NCBI RefSeq assembly: GCF_035918395.1
Contig: NZ_CP142362.1
Location: forward strand, 2,827,501-2,891,500
Length of the DNA: 64,000 nt
Origin: Mycolicibacterium sp. ND9-15
GTDB lineage: Bacteria; Actinomycetota; Actinomycetes; Mycobacteriales; Mycobacteriaceae
Direction: 5' to 3'
In this document: positions 39,804 to 48,621 of the stretch, in pieces
How the letters are laid out: every line of letters begins with the position of its first letter
How positions within the stretch are numbered: the first letter of the stretch is position 1
Position numbers and translations under genes: made by a program
The notes under the pieces: model-generated
What the model was told of the DNA's origin: nothing
The model's database searches: none
The model's input: the letters and a program-made list of their open reading frames with translations, nothing else

Positions 39804-40543
39804 GTCTCGACGGGCGTAGCGCGCTGGTCACCGGCGGTGCGAGTGGAATCGGTGCGGCCTGCGCACGCGCCCTGGCGGCAGATGGGGCGTCGGTCACCGT
39901 CGCGGATCTCGACGAGGCCGGCGCCAAGACGATCGCCGAGGAGATCGGTGGAAAGCCATGGGCTGTCGACCTTTCCGACGTCTCGGAGCTCGAGGGTCTT
40001 CGGCTGCAGACCGATATCCTGGTGAACAATGCCGGGGTTCAGCATGTCAGCCCAATCCCGGAGTTTCCGCCCGAGCGCTTTCGGTTCATCCTCAAGCTGA
40101 TGCTCGAAGCGCCGTTCCTGCTGATCCGTGCGGCGTTGCCGCATATGTACGAACAGAACTTCGGCCGCGTCATCAACATCTCGTCGGTGCACGGCCTGCG
40201 CGCCTCGGAGTACAAGAGCGGCTACGTCACCGCAAAGCACGGATTGGAGGGACTGTCCAAGGTGACCGCTCTGGAGGGCGGCCCGCACGGCGTCACCAGC
40301 AACTGCGTCGACCCGGGCTACGTGCGCACGCCGTTGGTGACCGAGCAGATCGCCGATCAGGCCCGCAGCCACGGGATCGACGAGGATAAGGTGATCGCTG
40401 ACATTCTGCTGAAGGAGAGTGCGATCAAGCGACTCGTCGAACCCGAAGAAGTTGCCTCACTGGTCACCTGGCTTGCCTCACCCGCCGCGACGATGGTGAC
40501 CGGTGCGTCGTACACGATGGACGGCGGCTGGAGCGCCCGGTGA
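39800..40543 (+). CDS. SDR, probable D-3-hydroxybutyrate dehydrogenase
   Basis: 247-aa classical short-chain dehydrogenase: NAD motif TGGASGIGAA, NNAG (DILVNNAGVQ), catalytic Ser-Tyr-Lys (ISSVHG; YVTAKHG). The stretch VQHVSPIPEFPPERF and NCVDPGYVRTPLV closely resemble bacterial 3-hydroxybutyrate dehydrogenases (BdhA), which oxidise D-3-hydroxybutyrate to acetoacetate. It overlaps the transporter by 4 bp upstream and the acetoacetyl-CoA synthetase by 4 bp downstream, which strongly supports this role. Confidence 0.8.
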   Translation: MSLDGRSALVTGGASGIGAACARALAADGASVTVADLDEAGAKTIAEEIGGKPWAVDLSDVSELEGLRLQTDILVNNAGVQHVSPIPEFPPERFRFILKLMLEAPFLLIRAALPHMYEQNFGRVINISSVHGLRASEYKSGYVTAKHGLEGLSKVTALEGGPHGVTSNCVDPGYVRTPLVTEQIADQARSHGIDEDKVIADILLKESAIKRLVEPEEVASLVTWLASPAATMVTGASYTMDGGWSAR

Positions 40544-42438
40544 CCGCCGCACCGCAATGGACGCCCACCGAGGCCGACATCGCCGGGGCCTGCGTCACCG
40601 ATTTCGCACGTTTCGTACAGCGGCGCACCGGCCTCGACCTACCCGACTACCAGTCGCTGTGGCATTGGTCGGTCGACGACGTCAACGGTTTCTGGGCAGC
40701 GCTGTGGGATTACTTCGAGCTTGGCGTCCGCCCAGACGCGGCGCTCGCATCCACCGAAATGCCCGGTGCGCAATGGTTCCCGGGAACCGAACTCAATTAC
40801 GTCGATCAGGTGGTGAGTAACGCCCGGTCCGATCGGCCCGCGATCCTCTACCTCACAGAGGGTGGTGAGCTCACCGAGGTGTCGTGGGCCGGGTTGATCA
40901 GCCGCACTGCGGCTTTCGCACACAAGCTGCGGGCGCTCGGAGTGACGACCGGTGACCGGGTCGTCGGATACCTACCGAACATCCCCGAAGCCGTGATCGC
41001 GTTTCTGGCCACCGCGAGCATCGGGGCCGTCTGGAGCGCCTGCGGCCAGGACTATTCGGCAAAGGCCGCTCTGGATCGGCTGGGGCAACTCGAGCCGAGC
41101 GTGCTGGTGACCACCGACGGCTACACCTACGGCGGCAAGTTTCACGACAAGGGCCGCGACATCGCCGTGCTGCAGGACGGTCTGCCGACTCTGCGCGCCA
41201 CCGTGATGGCGTCCGAACTCACCGGCGGGGCCGACAGCGCTGCGCTGACAACGACGCCCGTCGACTTCGCGCACCCGTTATGGATCCTGTTCTCCTCGGG
41301 CACCACGGGGCTGCCCAAGGGCATCCTGCACGGGCACGGCGGTGTCTTGTTGGAGCATCTGAAAGCCGTCGCCCTGCAATCCGACATCGGACCTGACGAC
41401 ACCTTCTTCTGGTACACCAGCCCGAGTTGGATGATGTGGAACTTCCAGGTCGCCGGACTTCTGGTCGGAGCGACCATCGTCTGTTACGACGGCAGCCCCA
41501 GCGCCCCGCGGCCCGATACGCTGTGGGACCTCGCTGCTCGTGTCAAGGCCACCGTGCTGGGCACGAGTCCTGGCTATGTGCTCGGCTGCATGAAGGCCGG
41601 CGCGGAGCCGCGCAAGGAGCACGACCTGTCGGCGCTGCGCACGGTCGGCATCACCGGCGCATCGCTGCCGCCATCGTCGTCACTGTGGTTGAGCGACAAC
41701 GCCGGTGAGCATGTGCAGGTTTCGTCGATCAGCGGCGGCACCGACGTGGTTTCGGCGTTCATCGGCGGCGTTCGCACAGTCCCGGTATGGCCGGGCGAGC
41801 TGTCGGCGCGGTACCTCGGCTGCGCGCTGGACTCCTGGGACGAGTCGGGCAAGCCGGTGCGCAACGAGGTCGGCGAGCTGGTGGTGACCAAGCCGCTGCC
41901 GTCCATGCCGATCGGTTTCTGGAACGATGCCGACGGGTCACGGTATCGCACAGCGTATTTCGAGATGTTCCCTGGCGTGTGGCGGCACGGCGACTGGATC
42001 ACGATCACCGACCACGGCAGCGTCATCGTGCACGGCCGGTCGGACTCGACCTTGAACCGGCACGGCATCCGGATGGGCAGCGCCGACATCTATCAGGCCG
42101 TCGAACGACTGCCCGAGGTGGCCGAGTCGCTCATCATCGGCGTCGATCAGCCCGACGGGGGGTACTGGATGCCGCTGTTCGTGGTCCTCACGGACGGCGC
42201 CGAACTGACCGACGAGCTACGCGACCGCATCAAGAACACCGTTCGCGAAGAAGTGTCACCGCGGCACGTGCCTGACGAGATCATCGCCGCGCCAGGCGTT
42301 CCGCACACCCGCACGGGCAAGAAGCTAGAGGTGCCGATCAAGAAGCTGTTCCAGGGCGCCGACGCGGCGAAGGTGGTCGAGCGCAGCGCCGTCGACGACC
42401 CCGAGCTGCTGGAGTGGTACGTCACGCAGAAGCGTTGA
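40540..42438 (+). CDS. Acetoacetyl-CoA synthetase
   Basis: 632-aa ANL-family ligase activating acetoacetate to acetoacetyl-CoA. P-loop-like motif LFSSGTTGLPKGILHGHG (about 250), TRTGKKLEVPIKKL near the C-terminus with the catalytic Lys, and the AacS-specific N-terminal region (FWAALWDYFEL; GAQWFPGTELNYVDQVV). GTG start overlaps the dehydrogenase stop. Together with the dehydrogenase it would convert 3-hydroxybutyrate to acetoacetyl-CoA, which a thiolase splits to acetyl-CoA. Confidence 0.92.
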   Translation: MTAAPQWTPTEADIAGACVTDFARFVQRRTGLDLPDYQSLWHWSVDDVNGFWAALWDYFELGVRPDAALASTEMPGAQWFPGTELNYVDQVVSNARSDRPAILYLTEGGELTEVSWAGLISRTAAFAHKLRALGVTTGDRVVGYLPNIPEAVIAFLATASIGAVWSACGQDYSAKAALDRLGQLEPSVLVTTDGYTYGGKFHDKGRDIAVLQDGLPTLRATVMASELTGGADSAALTTTPVDFAHPLWILFSSGTTGLPKGILHGHGGVLLEHLKAVALQSDIGPDDTFFWYTSPSWMMWNFQVAGLLVGATIVCYDGSPSAPRPDTLWDLAARVKATVLGTSPGYVLGCMKAGAEPRKEHDLSALRTVGITGASLPPSSSLWLSDNAGEHVQVSSISGGTDVVSAFIGGVRTVPVWPGELSARYLGCALDSWDESGKPVRNEVGELVVTKPLPSMPIGFWNDADGSRYRTAYFEMFPGVWRHGDWITITDHGSVIVHGRSDSTLNRHGIRMGSADIYQAVERLPEVAESLIIGVDQPDGGYWMPLFVVLTDGAELTDELRDRIKNTVREEVSPRHVPDEIIAAPGVPHTRTGKKLEVPIKKLFQGADAAKVVERSAVDDPELLEWYVTQKR

Positions 42439-42499
42439 GTTATCCATAGATTCCCGCCGGCGTCCACGATTGTCGGTCCTGCCTGACAGAATCGAATAC

Positions 42500-43942
42500 G
42501 TGTTCGATGGCGTGGATGAGGCGGGGCTGGTCGCCACCATTGAGGAGGCCACCCGCGCCGAAGTGTGCGCGGGCGCATTGCGCACGGCGGCGATCGGGGA
42601 GTTGATGTCGCGCCGCGGTGTCGGCGACGACGATCACCCGCGCGCGTTGTGGGTCTGTGATCCGTGGGCCTCGGCGGCCGCTGAGGTCGCTGCGGCGATG
42701 AACATCAGCCACGGCAGGGCCTGCGGGCAGATGCGCATCGCCGAAACCCTGCGCGATCACCTGCCCAACGTGGGTGCGCTGTTCGCGGCGGGCCGGCTCT
42801 CGGCGCGGGTGATCGGGGCGCTCACCTGGCGTACCCGGCTGATCGCCGACGAGGCGGCTTGGGCGCTGATCGACACGGCGATGGCCGAACGGGTGGACCA
42901 GTGGGGACCGTTGTCGGAAGACGATCTGCGCACCGCCGTGGATGCGCTGGTACTGCAGTACGACCCCGACGCGGTGATCGCCAGCCAGGCCCGCGCCCGT
43001 GGCCGCGATTTCAAAGTCGGGTCCTATGAAGACGAGAACGGCGCCACCTCGGTGTGGGGCAAGTTGCTGGCCGCCGATGCCGCGGTGCTCGAGCGCAAGG
43101 TCGCCGCGATGGTGGACACCGTGTGCCCCGACGATCCGCGTTCGGCCGGCGAGCGCCGCTCCGATGCGATCGGGGCGATCGCCAACGGAAACGACCACCT
43201 ACCGTGTGCCTGCGGCTCCCCGAACTGCTCGGCGCGCGCGGCCCAGCCCACCCCCACATCGTCGGTGGTGGTGAATGTCTACGCCGACGAGACCGCCGTC
43301 GATGCTGCCCTAGCGCCACAAGCGGCAGTCCGCCGCACCGCGGACTGCCGGCGAGATCCGGGCACCGCAGTGCTGTCCGGAGTCGGCGGTACGGAGGTGC
43401 TGCCCAACCCCATGCTGGCCGCGCTGCTGCGCAACGGCGCCACCCTGCGGCCGCTGGCCGTACCGGACCAACAGCCCGAGCACGGATATCGGCCCTCGGT
43501 CAAGCTGGCCCGCCGCATCCGCGCCCGCGACTTGCGCTGCCGCTTCCCTGGGTGCCAGCGGCGTGCAGAGTTCTGCGACATCGACCACGTCGTGGCCCAC
43601 CCGAGCGGGGCGACGCATCAGTCGAACCTGGCTTGCCTGTGCCGTCTTCACCACCTCTTGAAGACCTTTTGGATCGGTGATTGGTCCTATCTGCTGCACG
43701 CCGACGGCGCCGCGGTCTGGACTGCACCGACCGGTCACATCTATATGACTCATCCGGGGTGTCGAAGTCTGTTTCCCGACTGGGACACCACCGCGGCCGA
43801 CCTCCCGCGGCCGGGTACCAGCCCACCGCCCGACCGCCGCGGTCTGAAGATGCCGATGCGCAAGAAACCGCGATCAGTCGAACGCGCCCAACGCATCAAA
43901 GCCGAACGAGGACAAGACACCTCGGACCCGTCACCATATTGA
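42500..43942 (+). CDS. DUF222 / HNH endonuclease protein (13E12 family)
   Basis: 480-aa member of the multi-copy actinobacterial 13E12 family: N-terminal DUF222 helical domain (about 1-300) and a C-terminal HNH nuclease domain with zinc Cys pairs and core CRFPGCQRRAEFCDIDHV ... LACLCRLHHLLK. Function of the family is unknown; copies are spread as repeats in mycobacteria. The start is unclear: GTG 42500 (MFDGVDEAGLV, closest to family) or TTG 42470. Its place between the ketone-body operon and the fadE genes is not conserved in M. tuberculosis. Confidence 0.8.
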   Translation: MFDGVDEAGLVATIEEATRAEVCAGALRTAAIGELMSRRGVGDDDHPRALWVCDPWASAAAEVAAAMNISHGRACGQMRIAETLRDHLPNVGALFAAGRLSARVIGALTWRTRLIADEAAWALIDTAMAERVDQWGPLSEDDLRTAVDALVLQYDPDAVIASQARARGRDFKVGSYEDENGATSVWGKLLAADAAVLERKVAAMVDTVCPDDPRSAGERRSDAIGAIANGNDHLPCACGSPNCSARAAQPTPTSSVVVNVYADETAVDAALAPQAAVRRTADCRRDPGTAVLSGVGGTEVLPNPMLAALLRNGATLRPLAVPDQQPEHGYRPSVKLARRIRARDLRCRFPGCQRRAEFCDIDHVVAHPSGATHQSNLACLCRLHHLLKTFWIGDWSYLLHADGAAVWTAPTGHIYMTHPGCRSLFPDWDTTAADLPRPGTSPPPDRRGLKMPMRKKPRSVERAQRIKAERGQDTSDPSPY

Positions 43943-43986
43943 CACCGGTGGATGTGTCGTCGAGTTCGATTGTGGCCGACGTCCGG

Positions 43987-44385
43987 CTAGCCAGCGCCGC
44001 CGGTTTGAGAGTCCGCGTAGAACTCGTTGAACGCCTCGTATGCGCGGGGCCCGTGTACGGTGGCCGGCCCGCCCGCCATCAGGAACGCGACAGCGATTGC
44101 CTCGGCGGCCTCTTCCGGGGTGGCGCCGCGCAGTACCGCGCCGTGGGCGTGCGAGGAGATGCACCCGTCGCATTGCGTACTCACCGCGATCGCGAACGCT
44201 ATGAGTTCCTTGGTCTTGGCGTCGATCGCCCCAGACGCCAGCGTTGCTTCGTGCAGGTGCTTGAAGCCCTCGTATACGGCGGGAATCGCATGCCTTAACT
44301 CGCGTGTGGGTTTGCGCAACTCGTCGCGGACCGCTTTGCCATAGCTCATGAGGCGATGCTGCCCGGCGGCAAAGCGTTGCGACAC
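43987..44385 (-). CDS. Carboxymuconolactone decarboxylase/AhpD-like protein
   Basis: 132-aa all-helical AhpD-like protein with the redox motif CDGCISSH (CxxC plus His) at about 72-79 and preceding Glu (KTKELIAFAIAVS). Such proteins act as alkylhydroperoxidase reductases or decarboxylases; the substrate here is unknown. GTG 44385 is preferred for its upstream GAGGA; ATG 44349 (MSYGKAVRDEL) is an alternative. It lies downstream of aspB with a 47-bp gap on the same strand and may belong to that operon. Confidence 0.8.
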   Translation of the reverse strand: MSQRFAAGQHRLMSYGKAVRDELRKPTRELRHAIPAVYEGFKHLHEATLASGAIDAKTKELIAFAIAVSTQCDGCISSHAHGAVLRGATPEEAAEAIAVAFLMAGGPATVHGPRAYEAFNEFYADSQTGGAG

Positions 44386-44432
44386 GGCCAGTAGTCCTCA
44401 GTTGGCGGGACGTTTGGCATCTTGCGCGGGCG

Positions 44433-45587
44433 TCAACCCAGCCAGCTGCCGATTCGCCGCAGCGCCTCGGTGATGTCGCTCGTCGGCCCCGCGAACGACA
44501 GCCGGACGAACGTACCGCCGCGGGCGGGGTCGAAGTCGATACCCGGTGCGATCGCAACTCCGGTGTCGGCGAGCAACTTCGAACAGAACGTCAGCGAGTC
44601 CGTGGTCAGATGGGAGACATCGGCGTATACGTAGAAGGCACCGTCGGTCGGGGCCACGCGGTCGATGCCGAGCCGGCGCAGGCCGTCGAGCAGCAGAAGC
44701 CGGTTGGCGGCGTAATGGTGTAGCAGAGCGTCGGACTCGGCGATCGATTCCGGGGTGAACGCTGCGACGGCGGCGTATTGCGCCAATGCCGGTGGGCAGA
44801 TGGTGAAGTTGCCGGTCAGCCGGTCGACCGCGCGCTGCAGTTCGCGCGGCACCAGCAGCCAGCCCAACCGCCAGCCCGTCATCGCGAAGTACTTCGAAAA
44901 GCTGTTCACCACAACCGAATCGCGTGATGTCGCCCACGCGCAGCTGACGGCGGGCGCACCCTCGTAGACCAGCCCGTGGTACACCTCGTCGCTGATCAGC
45001 CGCGCACCGCGTGACTCGCACCACGAGGCGATCGCGGCCAGCTCGTCCGGCGGGATCACCGTGCCGGTCGGGTTGGCCGGGCTGGCCACGACGACACCCT
45101 GCACGGGCGGGTCGAGGTCGTCCAGCATCGGCACCGTCGGCTGAAAACGCGTTTCGGGGCCGCACGGTATCTCGACGACCTCGCAACCCAGTGCGGACAG
45201 GATGTTGCGGTAGCAGGGGTAGCCCGGGCTCGCGATGGCGACCCGGTCGCCGACGTCGAAGCAGCCCAGGAACGCCAACAGAAATCCGCCCGACGAACCC
45301 GTGGTGATCACGACGTCGTTCGGATCCACCGTCAGCCCGTGCCGATCCAGATACGCACCCGCGATCGCGGCGCGCAACTCCGGGATGCCGAGCGCGACCG
45401 TGTAGCCCAACACCGTGGTCTCGAGCGCCTCCGTGGCCGCCGCCCGCACCGCCGCGGGTGCGCCGGCGCTGGGTTGGCCGGCGGACAGGTTCACCAAGTC
45501 GCCATGACTGCGCTGGCGCTCTGCGGCGGCCAGCCAGACGTCCATCACGTAGAACGGCGGGATCCCGGACCGCAGCGATACGCTCAC
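44433..45587 (-). CDS. aspB: Aspartate aminotransferase family protein AspB
   Basis: 384-aa fold-type I PLP aminotransferase (M. tuberculosis AspB 388 aa). PLP-Lys motif SFSKYFAMTGWRLGW; other PLP contacts ASPANPTGTVIPP and ISDEVYHGLVY; carboxylate-binding Arg in FVRLSFAG. The real substrate in this steroid-linked operon is unknown. GTG 45587 starts 10 bp after the fadE33 stop, making it the last gene of fadD3-fadE31-fadE32-fadE33-aspB. The open frame running upstream to 45833 lies over fadE33. Confidence 0.9.
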   Translation of the reverse strand: MSVSLRSGIPPFYVMDVWLAAAERQRSHGDLVNLSAGQPSAGAPAAVRAAATEALETTVLGYTVALGIPELRAAIAGAYLDRHGLTVDPNDVVITTGSSGGFLLAFLGCFDVGDRVAIASPGYPCYRNILSALGCEVVEIPCGPETRFQPTVPMLDDLDPPVQGVVVASPANPTGTVIPPDELAAIASWCESRGARLISDEVYHGLVYEGAPAVSCAWATSRDSVVVNSFSKYFAMTGWRLGWLLVPRELQRAVDRLTGNFTICPPALAQYAAVAAFTPESIAESDALLHHYAANRLLLLDGLRRLGIDRVAPTDGAFYVYADVSHLTTDSLTFCSKLLADTGVAIAPGIDFDPARGGTFVRLSFAGPTSDITEALRRIGSWLG

Positions 45588-45597
45588 GCTTTCAACG

Positions 45598-46539
45598 CTA
45601 GAGCACTTCGGATTCGAGCCGGCGCAGATACTCGCGCGGCGGCCCGAGCAGCTGCGCACTGCCGTGCGCGCGTTTGAAGTACAGCTGGATGTCGTGTTCC
45701 CAGGTGATCGCGATCCCGCCGTGCATCTGCACGGCCTCGGCGGCGACCCTGGTGAACGCCTCGCTCGCCGAGAACCGGGCCAGGGCCGCCGACGTCGGCG
45801 ACGGCGCCGCGATCGCCTCGTCGACCACCGCACGTGCGGACTGCACCGCGACGTACAGGTCGGCCATCCGGTGCTTGAGTGCCTGGAAACTGCCGATGGG
45901 CCTGCCGAACTGCACCCGGTCCTTGGTGTATTGCACGGTGAGGTCGAGGCAGCGCGACGCGGCGCCGATCTGCTCGGCGGCGACCAGCAACGCCGCGGTG
46001 TCGGCTAGCCCCGGGTCGGCGCCGATGTCGGCGGTCTCCTGGGCCTCGAGACGGGCCAGCCGGCGTGTCCGGTCCATCGCGTCGACACATTGGGCCGTGA
46101 ACCGTGTCCACCGGGTCAGCCGGCCGCCGTCGGCGGCGATCACCACATCGGCGACGTCACCGTTGACCACATATTCCGGGTCGAACACCACGGCGCCCAG
46201 CCGCGTGCCCCCGGCCAACCCCTCGAGCGTCTCGGCGTCCGGCTCATCTTCGGCCAGCAGTGCCATTTCGGCGAGCGTCGTGCCGAGCAGTGGGGTCGGC
46301 ACCAGTGCCTTGCCGAGTTCCTCGAGCACGACGGCCGCATCGGCGAGTTGACCACCGGCGCCGCCGAGTTCCTCGGGTACCACCAGCGCCGCAGCACCGA
46401 CCTGCTCGCACAATAGTGTCCACAGCGACTCGTCATATCCGCGTTCGGATTCCATCGCCTCACGGACGGTGGCCGGTGAGGCGTGCTTGTCCACCAGCGC
46501 AGCGACCGTCTCGCGTAGGAGTTGACGTTCTTCACTCAC
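45598..46539 (-). CDS. fadE33: Acyl-CoA dehydrogenase FadE33
   Basis: 313-aa ACAD subunit, shorter than a full homotetrameric enzyme (about 380), as in the mycobacterial heteromeric ACADs. Visible: LVVPEELGGAGGQLADA, QYTKDRVQFGRPIGSFQALKHRMADL, and HGGIAITWEHDIQLYFKR. The start overlaps the fadE32 stop. It is thought to act with a FadE31/FadE32-type partner on CoA thioesters arising from the C/D rings (KstR2 regulon). Confidence 0.9.
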   Translation of the reverse strand: MSEERQLLRETVAALVDKHASPATVREAMESERGYDESLWTLLCEQVGAAALVVPEELGGAGGQLADAAVVLEELGKALVPTPLLGTTLAEMALLAEDEPDAETLEGLAGGTRLGAVVFDPEYVVNGDVADVVIAADGGRLTRWTRFTAQCVDAMDRTRRLARLEAQETADIGADPGLADTAALLVAAEQIGAASRCLDLTVQYTKDRVQFGRPIGSFQALKHRMADLYVAVQSARAVVDEAIAAPSPTSAALARFSASEAFTRVAAEAVQMHGGIAITWEHDIQLYFKRAHGSAQLLGPPREYLRRLESEVL

Positions 46540-47492
46540 GAGAGACCCTCCAATACCCGCCGACGGTGCACACTCGGGTCACCCCACGCCGAGTGCAGCG
46601 CCTGCACGCGCAGCAGCCACAGCGACAGGTCGTGCTCCTGCGTGAAGCCGATGGCGCCGTGCGTCTGCAGCGCCGAACGCGCCGCGAGCAGCGCTGCGTC
46701 GGACGCGGCGGCCTTGGCGGCGCTGACGTCGCGCGCGGTGTCGGGCGACTCGCCGGCGAGCGACAGCGCCGCGCCGTACACCAAGGGACGAACCAACTCC
46801 ACCGCGATGTGCACATCGGCGAGCTTGTGCTTGATCGCCTGGTAGGTGCCGATCACCTTGCCGAACTGGCTGCGCTGCTTGGCGTACTCGACCGACATAT
46901 CCAGCATCGCCTCTCCGGCGCCCACCAGCTGCGCCGCCGTCGCCAACACCCCGAACTCGTAGGCCCGCGCCACGTCGGCGGACCAGCTGTCACCGGAGGC
47001 GTTGACGTCGAACAACTTTCGGCTCGGATCGACGGACTCGTGTGAAGCACCCGGGGAACCCTCGCGGACCTCGCCATCGGCGGCCACCAGGATCAGCCCG
47101 GCGGTGTCGGCGTCGACGGCGCGCGGCGCATGCGGTGGCAACGCGACGGTGGCGATCAGTTCACCGGAGGCCAGGCCGGCACCGCGATCGTCATCGGCAA
47201 GCAGAAGCGGTGCCACCGCAATCGATTCGGTGACCGGGCCCGGCACGCACCAGCGGCCCAGACGCTCGGCGGCGACCACCAGGTCGACCGGATGCGCCTC
47301 GATGCCGTCGTACTTCTCCGGCACGACGAGCGCCGTCACGCCGAGGTCGGCGAGCTGCGCCCACACCTTGCGGCCCGGAGCGGTGTCACCGACGGCCCAG
47401 GCCCGGATCGCGCCCGGCAGGTCGGCCGCGCCGAGTGCGGCGTCGATGCTGGCGGCGAAGTCGCGCTGCTGTTCGTCCAATTCGAAGTTCAT
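46536..47492 (-). CDS. fadE32: Acyl-CoA dehydrogenase FadE32
   Basis: 318-aa short ACAD subunit (MNFELDEQQRDFAASID; SVEYAKQRSQFGKVIGTYQAIKH; THGAIGFTQEHDLSLW). Genetic and biochemical work in M. tuberculosis places FadE31-33 in breakdown of the products of ring C/D opening (COCHEA-/MOODA-CoA stage). ATG 47492 lies 4 bp after the fadE31 stop. A longer frame upstream lies over fadE31. Confidence 0.9.
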   Translation of the reverse strand: MNFELDEQQRDFAASIDAALGAADLPGAIRAWAVGDTAPGRKVWAQLADLGVTALVVPEKYDGIEAHPVDLVVAAERLGRWCVPGPVTESIAVAPLLLADDDRGAGLASGELIATVALPPHAPRAVDADTAGLILVAADGEVREGSPGASHESVDPSRKLFDVNASGDSWSADVARAYEFGVLATAAQLVGAGEAMLDMSVEYAKQRSQFGKVIGTYQAIKHKLADVHIAVELVRPLVYGAALSLAGESPDTARDVSAAKAAASDAALLAARSALQTHGAIGFTQEHDLSLWLLRVQALHSAWGDPSVHRRRVLEGLS

Positions 47493-47496
47493 ATGT

Positions 47497-48621
47497 CTAC
47501 TTTCGGGGCAGTCCCAGCAGCCGTTCGGCGATGATGTTGCGCTGAATCTCATTGGTGCCCGCATAGATCGGCCCGCCGAGGGAGAACAGCAACCCGTCGG
47601 TCCAGCTGTCGGTGAGCTCGGCATCCGGCCCGCGCAGATCCAGTGCGGTCTGATGGATGGCGACGTCGAGATCGGACCAGAACACCTTGGTCACGCTGGA
47701 CTCGGCGCCCAGTTCACCGCCCGCGGACACCCGGGTGACCGTGCCGAACGTGTGCAGGCGGTAGGCCTGCGCCTTGATCCAGGCATCGGCCACGCGATCG
47801 GTGAAAGCTTCGTCGGGATCGGCCTTCCACTGCGCCACAAGCCGTTCGGCAGGTGCCAGGAAGCGCGCCGGGCTGCGCAGCGACATGCCGCGTTCGTTGC
47901 TCGATGTGCTCATCGCCGCCCGCCACCCGTCGTGGACGTCGCCGATGACGTCGCTGTCGGGGACGAACACGTCGTCGAGGAAGATCTCGCCGAAGCCGGT
48001 GTCTCCGCCCAGTTGCGCGATGGGACGAACCGTGACGCCGTCGGCCTTGAGGTCGAACATGAAGTACGTCAGGCCGCGATGGCGTTCGGCCTCGGGGTCG
48101 GAGCGGAACAGCCCGAACGCGCGCTCACCGAACGGCGCGCGTGAACTCCAGATCTTCTGCCCGTTGAGTAGCCAGCCGCCGTCGGCCCTGGTGGCCGTGG
48201 ACCGCAGCGAAGCCAGGTCGCTGCCCGACTCCGGTTCCGACCAGGCCTGCGCCCAGATCTCCTCGCCGCTGGCCATTTTCGGCAGCACGCGATCGAGTTG
48301 TTCTTCGGTGCCGTGCGCGAACAGGGTCGGGGCCAGCATCGAGGTGCCGTTGGCGCTGGCGCGACCGGGCGCCCCGGCGCGGAAGTACTCCTCCTCGTAC
48401 ACCACCCACTGCAGCAGGGTGGCGTCGCGTCCGCCGTACTTCTCGGGCCAGGTGATCACCGACAGTCCGGCGTCGTAAAGCACTTTGTCCCATCGCCGGT
48501 GCTGTTCGAAACCCTCGGCGGTGTCATACGACTTCGTGGGGAACGAGTCCTTGTTCTCGGCCAGGAACTCGCGCACCTCGGCCTGGAACTCGCGCGTGGC
48601 GTCGTCGAAAGTCAGGTCCAT
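47497..48621 (-). CDS. fadE31: Acyl-CoA dehydrogenase FadE31
   Basis: 374-aa full-length ACAD: WPEKYGGRDATLLQ, QAWSEPESGSDLASLRS (flavin/substrate loop), LNGQKIWSSRAPFGERAFG, and C-terminal GPIYAGTNEIQRNIIAERLLGLPRK. Expected to pair with FadE32 or FadE33 as the FAD-rich subunit of a heteromer. Its ATG overlaps the fadD3 stop by one base (TGATG), so it is coupled to fadD3. Confidence 0.92.
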   Translation of the reverse strand: MDLTFDDATREFQAEVREFLAENKDSFPTKSYDTAEGFEQHRRWDKVLYDAGLSVITWPEKYGGRDATLLQWVVYEEEYFRAGAPGRASANGTSMLAPTLFAHGTEEQLDRVLPKMASGEEIWAQAWSEPESGSDLASLRSTATRADGGWLLNGQKIWSSRAPFGERAFGLFRSDPEAERHRGLTYFMFDLKADGVTVRPIAQLGGDTGFGEIFLDDVFVPDSDVIGDVHDGWRAAMSTSSNERGMSLRSPARFLAPAERLVAQWKADPDEAFTDRVADAWIKAQAYRLHTFGTVTRVSAGGELGAESSVTKVFWSDLDVAIHQTALDLRGPDAELTDSWTDGLLFSLGGPIYAGTNEIQRNIIAERLLGLPRK

